DNA from: RPQJ01 sp963793675
GTDB taxonomy: Bacteria; Pseudomonadota; Gammaproteobacteria; Steroidobacterales; Steroidobacteraceae
DNA: 64,000 nucleotides
Direction of reading: 5' to 3'
Assembly (NCBI GenBank): GCA_963793675.1
Contig: CAWCBA010000002.1
Location: 124,001-188,000 of the forward strand
Under the pieces are notes generated by a model that searched no databases, had not been told where the DNA came from, and saw only the letters and a list, made by a program, of their open reading frames with translations. This document shows, in pieces, positions 7,992-16,568 of this stretch (positions are counted from its first letter, which is position 1; every line of letters starts with the position of its first letter). The position numbers and the translations under genes were made by a program.

Positions 7992-9194
7992 ATGGACAGG
8001 CGGAAATTCATTCTCGGATCCACGGGCGCGGTCACAGGCGGCTTGTTGTTGCCGGGAATCTTCGGCACGGCGTCAGCTGAAGGCCTGCCGGCCGGCACCG
8101 TAAGCTCCGGCATCCTGGACGCACTGACAGGCAAGCAGCCTCTCATCAAGCGCAGCTTCCGGCCACCGAATTACGAAACGCCCGTCAGCTTCTACAAGCA
8201 TGCGTACACGCCGAACGACGCCTTCTACGTGCGCTGGCATACCGCGGTTCCTGAAATCACGCGGGCGGAATGGCGATTGCGGATCTCCGGTCCGGGCGTA
8301 AAGCCGGAACGCGAGTTCAACTACGACACGCTGCGGCGCAAGTTCAAGATGACGGAAGTCGCCGCAGTCAACCAGTGCTCAGGCAACCGTCGCGGCTTGT
8401 CCTCGCCGCACGTGCCTGGCGTCCAGTGGGGCTATGGCGCCATGGGGAACGCGGTGTGGCGCGGCGTGCGATTGAAGGACGTGCTGGAGGATGCCGGACT
8501 CAATGCCAGCGCCCTGGAAGTGGTCGGTAACGGTGCGGATGCGCCGCCGTTGACGGGTCCCGACTTCGTGAAGAGCCTGCCGATGTGGAAGGCGCTCGAC
8601 CCTGACACCCTGATTGCCTTCGAGATGAATGGCGAGCCCCTGCCGAGGTGGAACGGCGCGCCGGCACGACTGGTCGCCCCGGGCTGGACAGCGACTTACT
8701 GGGTCAAGGCGGTCGCGGACCTGACCGTGACCGACAAGCCGTTCGATGGCTTCTGGATGAAGACCGCGTACCGGGTGCCGAAGGGCATGTTCGGCGCCAG
8801 CGGCTTTGAGTCCCAGGACACGGAACAGAATTCGCCCATCACTTCGATCAAGGTCAACTCGCTGGTGGTCGACCCTGCGCCGGGTGCCGTGCTGGAGCGC
8901 GGCAGGCGCGTGGACGTGCTCGGCATCGCCTGGGACGGTGGTTCGGGCATTCGCAGCGTCGAGGTCTCGCTCGACGGCGGTGCGAACTGGCGAGACGCAA
9001 GGCTCGACCGTGATCTCGGCAAGTACTCCTGGCGACAATGGCGATTCGCGATCAAGCCGGAGCAGGCCGGAACGATGACGCTGATGGCGCGCGCCCGGGC
9101 CCGCGACGGGTCCACGCAGGTGGACGCACTCGTCTTCAACCCAGCCGGCTATCACAACAACGTGGTGCAGAAGGTGGACTACCATGTCGCGTAA
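7992..9194 (+). CDS. sorA: Sulfite:cytochrome c oxidoreductase molybdenum subunit (SorA/SoxC family)
   Basis: A 400-residue periplasmic molybdenum enzyme. The Tat signal is at residues 1-29 (MDRRKFILGS, then a hydrophobic stretch and an AxA-like site). The Mo-pterin domain (about 55-265) has the cysteinyl ligand C129 in 'VNQCSGNRRG'. The C-terminal dimerisation domain (about 270-400) contains 'SVEVSLDGGANWRDARLD'. It oxidises sulfite to sulfate, passing electrons to the cytochrome encoded next, whose gene overlaps this one by 11 bases. ATG 7992 has GGAGG five bases upstream and gives the Tat motif at the very N-terminus. SorA is preferred over SoxC because the partner is a small c-type cytochrome of SorB size and no other sox gene is near. 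Confidence 0.85.
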   Translation: MDRRKFILGSTGAVTGGLLLPGIFGTASAEGLPAGTVSSGILDALTGKQPLIKRSFRPPNYETPVSFYKHAYTPNDAFYVRWHTAVPEITRAEWRLRISGPGVKPEREFNYDTLRRKFKMTEVAAVNQCSGNRRGLSSPHVPGVQWGYGAMGNAVWRGVRLKDVLEDAGLNASALEVVGNGADAPPLTGPDFVKSLPMWKALDPDTLIAFEMNGEPLPRWNGAPARLVAPGWTATYWVKAVADLTVTDKPFDGFWMKTAYRVPKGMFGASGFESQDTEQNSPITSIKVNSLVVDPAPGAVLERGRRVDVLGIAWDGGSGIRSVEVSLDGGANWRDARLDRDLGKYSWRQWRFAIKPEQAGTMTLMARARARDGSTQVDALVFNPAGYHNNVVQKVDYHVA

Positions 9195-9504
9195 AGGCGC
9201 CGTGCGCACCGCGGCCCTGTCGGTGCTCCTGGTGGCACCCATCCTGGCGGCCGCTGCCGATGAAACCGGCATCCGCCTGGCCGAAGGCACGGGCCTGGCG
9301 CAGGTGCAGGCAACCTGCTCGATGTGCCACAGCCTGGACTACATCCAGATGAACTCGCCGTTCCTCGACAAGGCGGGCTGGGAAAAGACCGTCAACAAGA
9401 TGGTCAAAGTCATGGGCGCGCCGCTGGCGGCGGACGACGTTGCCACCGTCGTCACCTATCTCGACAGTCACTACGGCAAAGAGTCGGCACCCGCGTCGCC
9501 CTGA
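9184..9504 (+). CDS. sorB: Monohaem cytochrome c, SorB-type electron acceptor of sulfite dehydrogenase
   Basis: A 106-residue periplasmic cytochrome with a signal peptide (residues 1-23, ending ILAAAADE). One haem site, CSMCHS, follows in the mature domain, and a downstream Met (in MVKVMGAPL) could be the axial ligand. Its size, single haem and 11-base overlap with the preceding molybdoenzyme gene match SorB. It would take electrons from the Mo centre one at a time and hand them to the respiratory chain. Confidence 0.82.
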   Translation: MSRKGAVRTAALSVLLVAPILAAAADETGIRLAEGTGLAQVQATCSMCHSLDYIQMNSPFLDKAGWEKTVNKMVKVMGAPLAADDVATVVTYLDSHYGKESAPASP

Positions 9505-9577
9505 CAGCCGCGTAACCGCAGCGACCCGCCTGGTGCCGCCAGCGGGGACTGCGCGTCAGCACCCCTGGACGAGCCGA

Positions 9578-10634
9578 TCAGTACAGCGTCTTGACGAGCG
9601 CGAGGCTGATCGCACCGACGATCAGGGCGGAAAGCAGGCCGAGTCCGAGCGGCTTCAAGCCGATGGATTTCAGGCCCTTGACGCTGGTGCCCAGGCCGAC
9701 GCCGGCCATCGCGATGGCGAGGCAATAGCTCACCGTGGTGGACGCCAGCGACAGGAAGCTCTTCCACTGCGCGGCATCGAGCAGGCCGAACGGCCGGTCG
9801 CCACCCAGGTCCCCGATCGAGCGGATCGCGCTCATTACGGCGAAACCCACTACGAACAGCGGCACCAGCGTCCACCAGGCCGGCGGCGGCCGTACCCGTG
9901 GCTGCACGCCGGTGGTACAGGATCGACATGAGTGGGATGACGATCAACATCGACAGGTTACGCTCGAGCTTCGCCACCGTCGCGACGTCGAGCGCCTGTG
10001 GGGCGTGGTAATACTGCTGGTAGACCATGCCCGCGCCGGCCACCTGCGACGTATCGTGCACGGCCGTGCCGAGAAACAGGCCAGCACTGAAGGCATCACC
10101 GCTGAATAGCCAGTGCGCCGCGAACGGGTAGGCCAGCATCGCCACCAGGCCGAAGACCGTGATGCACGCGACGGCGTAACTGGTCTCTTCGTCCTTGGCG
10201 CCGATCGTGGGCGCGACGGCGACGATGGCGGTGTTGCCGCAGATGCTGGTTCCAACCGCGATCAGCGTGGCGAGCCGGTCGGACAGCTTGATGCGCTTGC
10301 CCAGGAAAGAGACGATGAGGATGGCGGCCGGGACCGTCACCAGCACCACCGGCAGGGTCTTGAGCCCGATGCTGCCCACTTCCGCGATGCTCAAGCGCAG
10401 CCCGAGCAGCACGATGCCGAGCCTGAGGACACGCTTCACCGCGAACGAGATGCCGGCGCTGAACGCCTCGGGCAGCTTCGCCAGGTTGCCGAGGGCCAGC
10501 CCCAGCAGGATCGCCACCATGATGCCGCTGATCGCGCCGTGCCCGAAGCCGAGGGCTGCGGCGAGATAGTCCGCCAGGATGTTGCCGAGGATCGCGAGTG
10601 CAGCGGCGAGCAGCAATCCAGGCAGGACTTTCAT
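9578..10634 (-). CDS. YeiH-family putative sulfate exporter, one apparent frameshift
   Basis: An inner-membrane protein of about 350 residues with roughly ten helices. The first part reads 'LGFGHGAISGIMVAILLGLA' through 'VGTSICGNTAIVAVAPTIGA' and 'GLFLGTAVHDTSQVAGAGMV', which are the family signatures (TIGR00698/PSE). At about 9906 the frame shifts, and the C-terminal helices follow one frame over ('TLVPLFVVGFAVMSAIRSIG' to the end at 9578). YeiH proteins are called putative sulfate exporters without firm biochemical proof. The position opposite SorAB, which makes sulfate in the periplasm, is suggestive only. It is convergent with sorB. Confidence 0.8.
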
Positions 10635-10677
10635 GGGTTCTGCTCGTCGTGCCGTTGCACCGCGCGTGACAGGCTGA

Positions 10678-12083
10678 TCAACGCTTCCAGCTGTAGCTGA
10701 CTTCGAGTTCGAACTGCGACATGCTCAGCTCGACGGTCTGGGTCGGGTCGAAGTTCTGCGGACCCTTGATTTTCACTTCCGGTGCGTACATGAACGAGAA
10801 GTTGAGTTCGTTGCCGCTCGCGCGTGCTGGCGCGTGAAGCCGACGGTGAAGTGGTCCTCCATCACGCCCGGGGCGAGGATGTTGAAGGTCATCTCGCTCT
10901 TCGGGATCGGCTGGTCGGTCGTGCTGTAGCCGGCACGGAATGTCCAGTCGTCGTTGTACTGCCATGACGCGCCCAGCTTGTAGACCGTCATGTTGTCCCA
11001 GCCGAAGCCTGCGCCGCGCTTGCCGCCGAGGCAGCCCTCGAGGTCGGTGCCCCCCAGGATCGGGCAGTTGAACAGGTTCGCGATGCCATTGCTAACCGAC
11101 GCGGCGTCGCTGTAGTTGATGTCCTGCACGTCGAACATGAAGGCCCAGCGGTCGTTGGGCTTGAGCGCGACGCCGACCGTCCAGGTGGACGGCATGTCGA
11201 AACCGCCCTTCTCGGCGAACAGGTCGGCGTAGTCGCCGAACTTGCCCATCGACATCTTGGTCGTGTAGGCGGCAGCGAAGCTGAACATGTCGGTCGGGTT
11301 CCACTGCAAGCCGACGGATGCGCCGTATCCGTACGACATGTCGTGCCCGTTGTTGGTCAGGTTCTTCGGCATCTGGCCGCCGGTCGCCGGGTTGAACGTC
11401 GAGACGTAGGTCCGGGTGAACGGCGCGAAGTTGGCGAGGCCGCGCGCCTCGAAACGCTGCATCGCGAAGATTGCCGAGGCGCCGACCGAGAACTGGTCCG
11501 AGATCTTGCGGGCGTAGGTGAGGTTGAGGAAGCCCTGCATGAGGTCGACGCCGGCCGTGTTGGCGCCGAAGGTTCCCGGCAGCGTGACCGCGCCCTGCGA
11601 GCCCGGGCCGCCGAAATAGGGATCGTAGGTGACGGTGCCGCCTTCCCACTTCGTGTTCATGCCGCCGCGCGCGTAAAAGGCCAGCGCCAGGTTGTCCACG
11701 TCGGTGAGTTTCCAGTTCATGCCCACGTAGGGGATGGGGAAGAACTCGTTCTTGCTGCTCAGGTCGTTCGGGCCGATCGTAAGCAGGCACTGGCCCGGGC
11801 CGAAGCAGGCACCGGGCGCCTGGCTTGGGGTCGTCTTGTAGTCACGCATCGGGCTGAAGATGCTGAGGCCCGCCTCGATGGCCTCATCCACGAACGCGAT
11901 GCCCGCGGGGTTCGTGGCGAGGCTCATTACTTCCTGCGGATTGGCGCTGCCCGCGCCTGCCTGGCCCTTGCTCTTGGTGCCGGTGCCGGTGGTGTAGTAG
12001 CCGTTGGTGGCGGACGCGCTGGCCGCGGCGAGTGCCAGCACAACGAACAGCCCGACGAGGTTGCGGACTTGCAGCTTGCTCAT
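10678..12083 (-). CDS. FadL/OmpP1-family outer-membrane transporter, one apparent frameshift
   Basis: A beta-barrel protein of about 468 residues. The signal peptide ends at 'ALAAASASA|TNGYY'. The FadL hatch motif 'NPAGIAFVDEAI' follows, then alternating barrel strands and a terminal 'LEVSYSWKR' (an aromatic near the C-terminus). The last 50 residues are in another frame after about 10825: 'EDHFTVGFTRQ' continues as 'ASGNELNFSFMYAPEVKIKG'. FadL proteins import hydrophobic molecules. In a sulfur-oxidiser locus, uptake of hydrophobic sulfur species is possible but unproven. A degenerate copy of the sulfur operator lies 42 bases upstream of the start. Confidence 0.82.
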
Positions 12084-12124
12084 GGGGACCCCTGTGACCG
12101 TTCCTGCGGTCGCGAGTGAAATGA

Positions 12125-12140
12125 ATTAGAGAACGCTGAA
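12125..12140. promoter_or_regulatory. Operator 8 (weak): ATTAG-N6-CTGAA
   Basis: ATTAG AGAACG CTGAA lies 42 bases upstream of the FadL-type gene, in the gap to tusA. The left arm is perfect and the right arm matches CTAAT at three of five positions. It counts only as a weak member of the operator set. Confidence 0.35.
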
Positions 12141-12235
12141 TTTTCGGCGCGGTCGATGACCCGTCACAACTCGGGCTTTCCGACGCCGGGGCTCTGTATC
12201 CTGCGACTGTTGCCCTGCGGCAACGATTGCCGGTT

Positions 12236-12463
12236 TCACGCCTTGCGCTTCAGGACAAAGCGATAGACGTTGCCTTCGACGGATTGCTCGATGAGTTCGT
12301 GACCCGTGGTGCGGCTGAACGCCGCAAAATCCTTTACCGCGCCGGGATCCGTCGCCAGCACCTCGAGGGTGGCGCCGGGGGCCAGCGCGGTCAGCGCCTT
12401 CTTGGCCTTGAGGATGGGCAGCGGGCAATTGAGCCCCTTCGCGTCCAGTGTCTGGTCAGCCAT
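12236..12463 (-). CDS. tusA: TusA sulfur-carrier protein
   Basis: A 75-residue protein of the TusA (SirA/YeeD) fold. The conserved 'LNCPLPILKAKKAL' places the sulfur-carrying cysteine at residue 13 in the CPxP motif; 'VLATDPGAVKDFAAF' forms the second strand-helix unit. TusA carries sulfane sulfur as a persulfide from rhodaneses to DsrE-type proteins and, in sulfur oxidisers, towards rDsr or sHdr. It follows the dsrE2-type gene by nine bases on the minus strand, the usual tusA-dsrE2 pairing. It is therefore the cytoplasmic sulfur relay feeding the sHdr complex encoded from 18.9 kb. Confidence 0.95.
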   Translation of the reverse strand: MADQTLDAKGLNCPLPILKAKKALTALAPGATLEVLATDPGAVKDFAAFSRTTGHELIEQSVEGNVYRFVLKRKA

Positions 12464-12472
12464 GTGGGTTAC

Positions 12473-12967
12473 TCAGATGAAGAGGTTGATTTCGGACTGC
12501 GTCGCAACTTCGATGTAAGTAGCCGCGCCGCCGAGTTCGATGCCGGGGATCATGTCGTCGAGCGTGTATTCGAAGAGATCCATGGTCATCTGGCACGCGA
12601 TCATGCGCACGTCGGATTCCAGAGCCAGGTCCCGCAGTTCGGGGATCGAGGCGACCCCCTTCTTTTTCATCATGTTCTGCATCATCACGGTGGCCCCGGC
12701 GTCGACGCCCGGGATCATCGAGGCGAAGTTCGGCATGCCCATGTGCCCGCCCATCATCGGCATCTTCATCGCCGGGTTGCCGAGCGGCGTCATCTTCAGG
12801 TCGAGGTCCTTGAGCAGCAGGGACAGGCCGTAGAACGTGAAGAACAGCGTGACGTTGAGCCCCATTGCGGCGGCAGTCGTCGACAGGATGAACGGAGGGT
12901 AAGCCCAGTCGAGCGAGCCCTTGGTAACGATGATGGACATGCTCTTGGTGCCGGACGATTCGGACAT
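12473..12967 (-). CDS. dsrE2: DsrE2-type membrane-associated sulfur-relay protein
   Basis: A 164-residue DsrE/DrsE-fold protein. N-terminal 'MSIIVTKGSLDWAYPPFILS' and 'LFFTFYGLSLLLKDLDLKMT' are followed by a Met/Gly-rich loop (PAMKMPMMGGHMGMPNFASM) and then 'VRMIACQMTMDLFEYTLDDM', whose cysteine is the likely sulfur-binding residue. DsrE2 proteins are regularly encoded with TusA and a rhodanese in sulfur oxidisers, and the hydrophobic stretches suggest membrane association. The start lies 60 bases from operator 3, on the side opposite the lipoate operon. Translation is coupled closely to tusA. Confidence 0.9.
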   Translation of the reverse strand: MSESSGTKSMSIIVTKGSLDWAYPPFILSTTAAAMGLNVTLFFTFYGLSLLLKDLDLKMTPLGNPAMKMPMMGGHMGMPNFASMIPGVDAGATVMMQNMMKKKGVASIPELRDLALESDVRMIACQMTMDLFEYTLDDMIPGIELGGAATYIEVATQSEINLFI

Positions 12968-13008
12968 GATCGATCCCCCGCTGTGTCTTGATTCGATCGT
13001 GCAGCGAA

Positions 13009-13042
13009 ATTAGCAGAGAAATCTTTATTAGCAAATACGAAT
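13009..13042. promoter_or_regulatory. Operator 3: ATTAG-N6-CGAAT in the divergent dsrE2/lipoate-operon promoter
   Basis: In the 91-base gap between dsrE2-tusA (minus) and the AcuC-like/lipS operon (plus). The best match is ATTAG at 13027-13031 with CGAAT at 13038-13042. A further ATTAG half-site stands at 13009-13013. Placement would allow one repressor to control both directions. Confidence 0.6.
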
Positions 13043-13058
13043 AACTTACGCTCGGACC

Positions 13059-14247
13059 GTGACCGACGCCGATTTCCATCGCGATGTCCTGACGCACCGC
13101 AGCATCGGAGCGATGCCGCGCGGCGCAGCGCCGTTGCTCGTCGGCAGCAGCCTGTACTGCAGGACCGCCGGCTTCGGTCGCAACCATCCACTCGCCATTG
13201 CGCGGGTCGCCACGGTGTTGCAGTTGTGCGAGACACTCGGCTGGCTCGACCGACGATCCTTCCGCGAGGCGCCAGCCGCCAGCGTCGAGCGCCTGCTCCG
13301 ATTCCACGACCCGGACTACGTCCAAGCCTTGCGTGAGGCCGATTCGTCCGGGACCGTCCGGGCAGAGACCCGCGAGCGCTTCGGCTTCGGCACACTCGAG
13401 AATCCGCTGTTTCCGGGCGTCTTTGCGCGCGCGGCGACGGCCGTGGGGGGCTCGATCCTCGCCGCAGAACTCGCACTCGAGGGGTGCGTCGTGTTCCATC
13501 CCGCGGGCGGCACGCACCACGGGCGCCCGGGGCGGGCGAGCGGCTTCTGCTATTTCAACGACCCGGTGTTCGCGATCATGGCTTTCCTCGAGCGCGGACT
13601 GCAGCGCGTGCTTTATGTCGATCTCGATGCTCACCATGGCGATGGCGTGCAGGATGCGTTCGCGGACAACCCCGCGGTCCTGACGATCTCCGTGCACGAA
13701 GACGGTCGCTGGCCGCACACGGGCGCCGCCGACGACACCGGCGGAGGCAACGCGATCAACCTGCCGGTGCCCCCCGGATTCAACGACAGCGAACTGGAGT
13801 TCCTGCTGGACAATCTCGTGCTGCCCGCGGCGGAGTCCTTCATGCCCGCAGGCGGTCGTGATCACCTGCGGCACGGATGCGCTGGATGGCGACCCGCTGT
13901 CACGCCTTGCGCTCAGCAATGGCGCACTGTGGTGCGCCGTTGAACGCCTCGTCGAGCCGATCGGTGCCGCGGTGGTGCTGGGCGGCGGTGGTTACAACCC
14001 GTGGACCCTCGCGCGGTGCTGGACCGGGCTGTGGGGCCGCTTATCCGGACGCGACATCCCGGCGACACTGCCGTCCGCAGCAGGCCGGATCCTGGCGGAC
14101 CTGCAATGCGACCTCGTCGACGACGAGGATGTCCGCCCGGAATGGTTGACGACGCTGTCGGATTCGCCGAACGTGGGAGCGGTGCGCAAGGACGTACGAC
14201 GCCTCGTGGCGACACACGGGAGACGGAGGCTGCATGAACTGGCTTGA
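13059..14247 (+). CDS. AcuC/class II histone-deacetylase-like Zn amidohydrolase, one apparent frameshift
   Basis: About 395 residues of the arginase/deacetylase fold. Catalytic features are intact: 'HPAGGTHHGRPGRASGFCYF' (tandem His), 'LYVDLDAHHGDG' (D, H and H zinc/charge-relay residues) and 'LGGGGYNPWTLARCW'. The frame breaks at about 13848, where one extra G separates 'AAESFMP' from 'QAVVITCGTDALDGDPLSRL'; without it the fold reads through. Start is GTG 13059 just after operator 3. Its 3' end overlaps lipS1 by 14 bases, so it is translationally coupled to lipoate assembly. Bacterial relatives deacetylate acetoin-utilisation enzymes or polyamines. Removal of an acyl group from a protein lysine is a context-based guess. 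Confidence 0.82.
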
Positions 14248-15271
14248 CTCCATGGCACGGATCGAGGACCTCGAGGACGTCCGTCTCGACGCCGGGCTGG
14301 TCGCGGAATTCGAAGCCGCCGCAGCGGCGTCGACTGCGCGCCCGATCCGTTTCTCCACGCCGACGTTCAAGGATTACGCGAGCACTGAACTCGCGGGCTG
14401 CTCCAAGAACAGTTTTCCGTCCTTTTCAATCACGGCCGGTGCCTGCGGCCTCAACTGCGACCATTGCCGGGCGGAAATCCTCAAGCCGATGCTGCCCGCC
14501 ACCTCGCCGGCCATGCTCGACCAGAAAGTGCGCCACCTGGTCGCCACCCAGGGATTGCAGGGCTTCCTGCTCTCCGGCGGCTCCAATCGGCGCAACGAAA
14601 TTCCCTACGAGCGCTACTACCCGGTCGTGGAACAGTTGAAACGCGATTTTCCGGACATGAAGATCGCGATCCACACCGCGCTGACCGACGAGCGCGGCGC
14701 GCGCTCGATGGAGGCCGCAGGCGTCGACACGGCGATGATGGACGTGATCGGCGCCGAGGCGACGATCCGTGAGGTCTATCACCTCGACCGCCCCGTCGAG
14801 GACTTCGAGGCCACGCTGGCTGCGCTGTGCGCGACCTCGATGGAAATCAGCCCGCACATCGTCATCGGCCTGCATTACGGCCGCATCCTCGGCGAACCGA
14901 ACGCGCTGGACATCGTCAGCCGCTATGCGCTCAACGCACTCGTGCTGGTGGTCGTCATGCCTTTCTACGCCAAGCCGGGGCTCTACGTCGTGCCTGACAC
15001 GAGCGATGTCGGCAGGATCTTCCTCGAGGCACGCAGGCGCCTCGCCGACCGCCAGGTGCTGCTTGGTTGCGCACGGCCTCCAGGCCTGCACAAGCGGGCA
15101 ACGGACACCTACGCGGTGATGGCGGGCCTCGACGGCATCGCCTTCCCGGCGGATGGGGCCGTCGCGGTTGCAAACGCGATCGGGCGGCCGTTCCACCAGG
15201 AACACGCTTGCTGCTCGATCAAACTGGGAGCCGCGCCGCGGCCCGCTCAGTCCCGCACCTGCGCCGCCTGA
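14234..15271 (+). CDS. lipS1: LipS1, radical-SAM lipoyl synthase component
   Basis: A 345-residue radical SAM protein with the cluster motif C71-x3-C75-x2-C78 (ACGLNCDHC). 'FLLSGGSNRRNEIPYERYYP' forms the SAM-binding region. LipS1 and LipS2 together insert the two sulfur atoms into protein-bound octanoyl groups, replacing LipA, and in sulfur oxidisers they mature the carrier LbpA. The order lipS1-lipS2-slpl next to shdr genes is the diagnostic context. The C-terminal 'HACCSIKLG' adds a cysteine pair that could bind the auxiliary cluster. It overlaps the upstream deacetylase-like gene and precedes lipS2 by 31 bases. Confidence 0.9.
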   Translation: MNWLDSMARIEDLEDVRLDAGLVAEFEAAAAASTARPIRFSTPTFKDYASTELAGCSKNSFPSFSITAGACGLNCDHCRAEILKPMLPATSPAMLDQKVRHLVATQGLQGFLLSGGSNRRNEIPYERYYPVVEQLKRDFPDMKIAIHTALTDERGARSMEAAGVDTAMMDVIGAEATIREVYHLDRPVEDFEATLAALCATSMEISPHIVIGLHYGRILGEPNALDIVSRYALNALVLVVVMPFYAKPGLYVVPDTSDVGRIFLEARRRLADRQVLLGCARPPGLHKRATDTYAVMAGLDGIAFPADGAVAVANAIGRPFHQEHACCSIKLGAAPRPAQSRTCAA

Positions 15272-15302
15272 CGGCGCACGGACTCAACGCAGGATACCGA
15301 AC

Positions 15303-16562
15303 ATGAGTTGCGTCAAGCAGAGCACCGATGCCATGGACTCGACGCCGGCCGGGGATCGATCCTTCAATGCGTTCGAAGACATGCAGCCGCGTGCGCCGGC
15401 GACCACACCCGCCGCGGCACGCAACGGCCGGCGCGTGAAGGAAGCGGCCGTCCCGCCGCAGGGCGTGTACCTGCCGAACAACAACGTGCTGACGCCGCAG
15501 ATGCGCTCGCCCGAGTACGTGCAGATGTCGAACGCGGCGGCGATTACCCTCGGCCTCATGGCCGGCAGGATGCACCGCTGCGGATGCACGCGCTGCCTGA
15601 ACCTGCTGCTCACTTACCCGGAAGGCTGCCGCGCGAACTGTGCCTACTGCGGTCTTGCGCGACACCGCGAGGCGGACCGCGACTACGCCGACCGCAACTT
15701 CATCCGGGTCGACTGGCCCGCGGTGCCGATGGCCGAGATCGTCGACAAGGTCGCGCGTGACGGCGACCGCAGTCCGTTCCATCGCATGTGCATCTCGATG
15801 ATCACCCATCCGCGCTCCGACGCGGATACCGTCGCGGTGCTCAAGGCGTGGACGTCGCGAATCGACCCCGCGACCATCCCGGTCTCGATCCTGTCGAACC
15901 CCACGACGATGGAACGCGACGACGTGCGCAAGCTGCGCGAACTCGGCGCCGACATCTTCACCGTGGCGCTGGATGCAGCGACCCCGGAAATCTTCGATCG
16001 CACCCGCGGCAAGGGCGTGCAGTCGCCGCACAAGTGGCAGAAGTACTGGGAAATCATGCTGCACGCGCGCGACATTTTCGGCCCGCAGAAATTCGGCGCG
16101 CACATCATCGTCGGCATGGGCGAAACCGAACGCGAGGTGCTGGCGCTGGTGCAGCAGCTGGTCGATCTCGGCGGCCACAGCCATCTGTTTTGCTTCTTCC
16201 CGGAGCAGGGATCGCTGATGGACCACCTGCCGGCGACGCCGCGCGACCAGTGGCGGCGGGTGCAGCTGGCGCGCTACCTGATCGACTATGCGGGAGTCCG
16301 CGTGGACCAGATGTCGTTCGACGCGGAAGGACGCGTCACGGGTTACGGCCTGGCACCGGCCGAGATCGACACGGTGATCGCCGAGGGCGTCGCGTTCCGG
16401 ACCTCGGGCTGCCCGGGCAAGTTCCGTGACGACGTTTCCGCGTGCGACCGGCCCTACGGCGACTCGCCGCCCAGCAACATCGCCAGCTATCCGTTCCCGC
16501 CGAACAAGCAGGACCTGCGCAAGATCCGCCGCCAGCTCAAGATTCCCGTCGTGCAGGGCTGA
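15303..16562 (+). CDS. lipS2: LipS2, radical-SAM lipoyl synthase component
   Basis: A 419-residue radical SAM protein with the cluster motif C109-x3-C113-x2-C116 (CRANCAYC). An extra cysteine group just before it (C93, C95, C98 in HRCGCTRC) is a candidate auxiliary cluster. Later 'FTVALDAATPEIFDRTRGKG' and 'GAHIIVGMGETEREVLALVQ' are typical TIM-barrel strands of this group. ATG 15303 was chosen; a longer in-frame reading upstream is the shadow of lipS1. It follows lipS1 and precedes the ligase by six bases. Together with LipS1 it should convert octanoyl-LbpA to lipoyl-LbpA. Confidence 0.9.
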   Translation: MSCVKQSTDAMDSTPAGDRSFNAFEDMQPRAPATTPAAARNGRRVKEAAVPPQGVYLPNNNVLTPQMRSPEYVQMSNAAAITLGLMAGRMHRCGCTRCLNLLLTYPEGCRANCAYCGLARHREADRDYADRNFIRVDWPAVPMAEIVDKVARDGDRSPFHRMCISMITHPRSDADTVAVLKAWTSRIDPATIPVSILSNPTTMERDDVRKLRELGADIFTVALDAATPEIFDRTRGKGVQSPHKWQKYWEIMLHARDIFGPQKFGAHIIVGMGETEREVLALVQQLVDLGGHSHLFCFFPEQGSLMDHLPATPRDQWRRVQLARYLIDYAGVRVDQMSFDAEGRVTGYGLAPAEIDTVIAEGVAFRTSGCPGKFRDDVSACDRPYGDSPPSNIASYPFPPNKQDLRKIRRQLKIPVVQG

Positions 16563-16568
16563 TCCGCC

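Noticed and set aside
7992..9504. Calling the sulfite dehydrogenase pair SoxCD
   Set aside because: The cytochrome is small with one haem, matching SorB; SoxD is larger and no sox genes are nearby.
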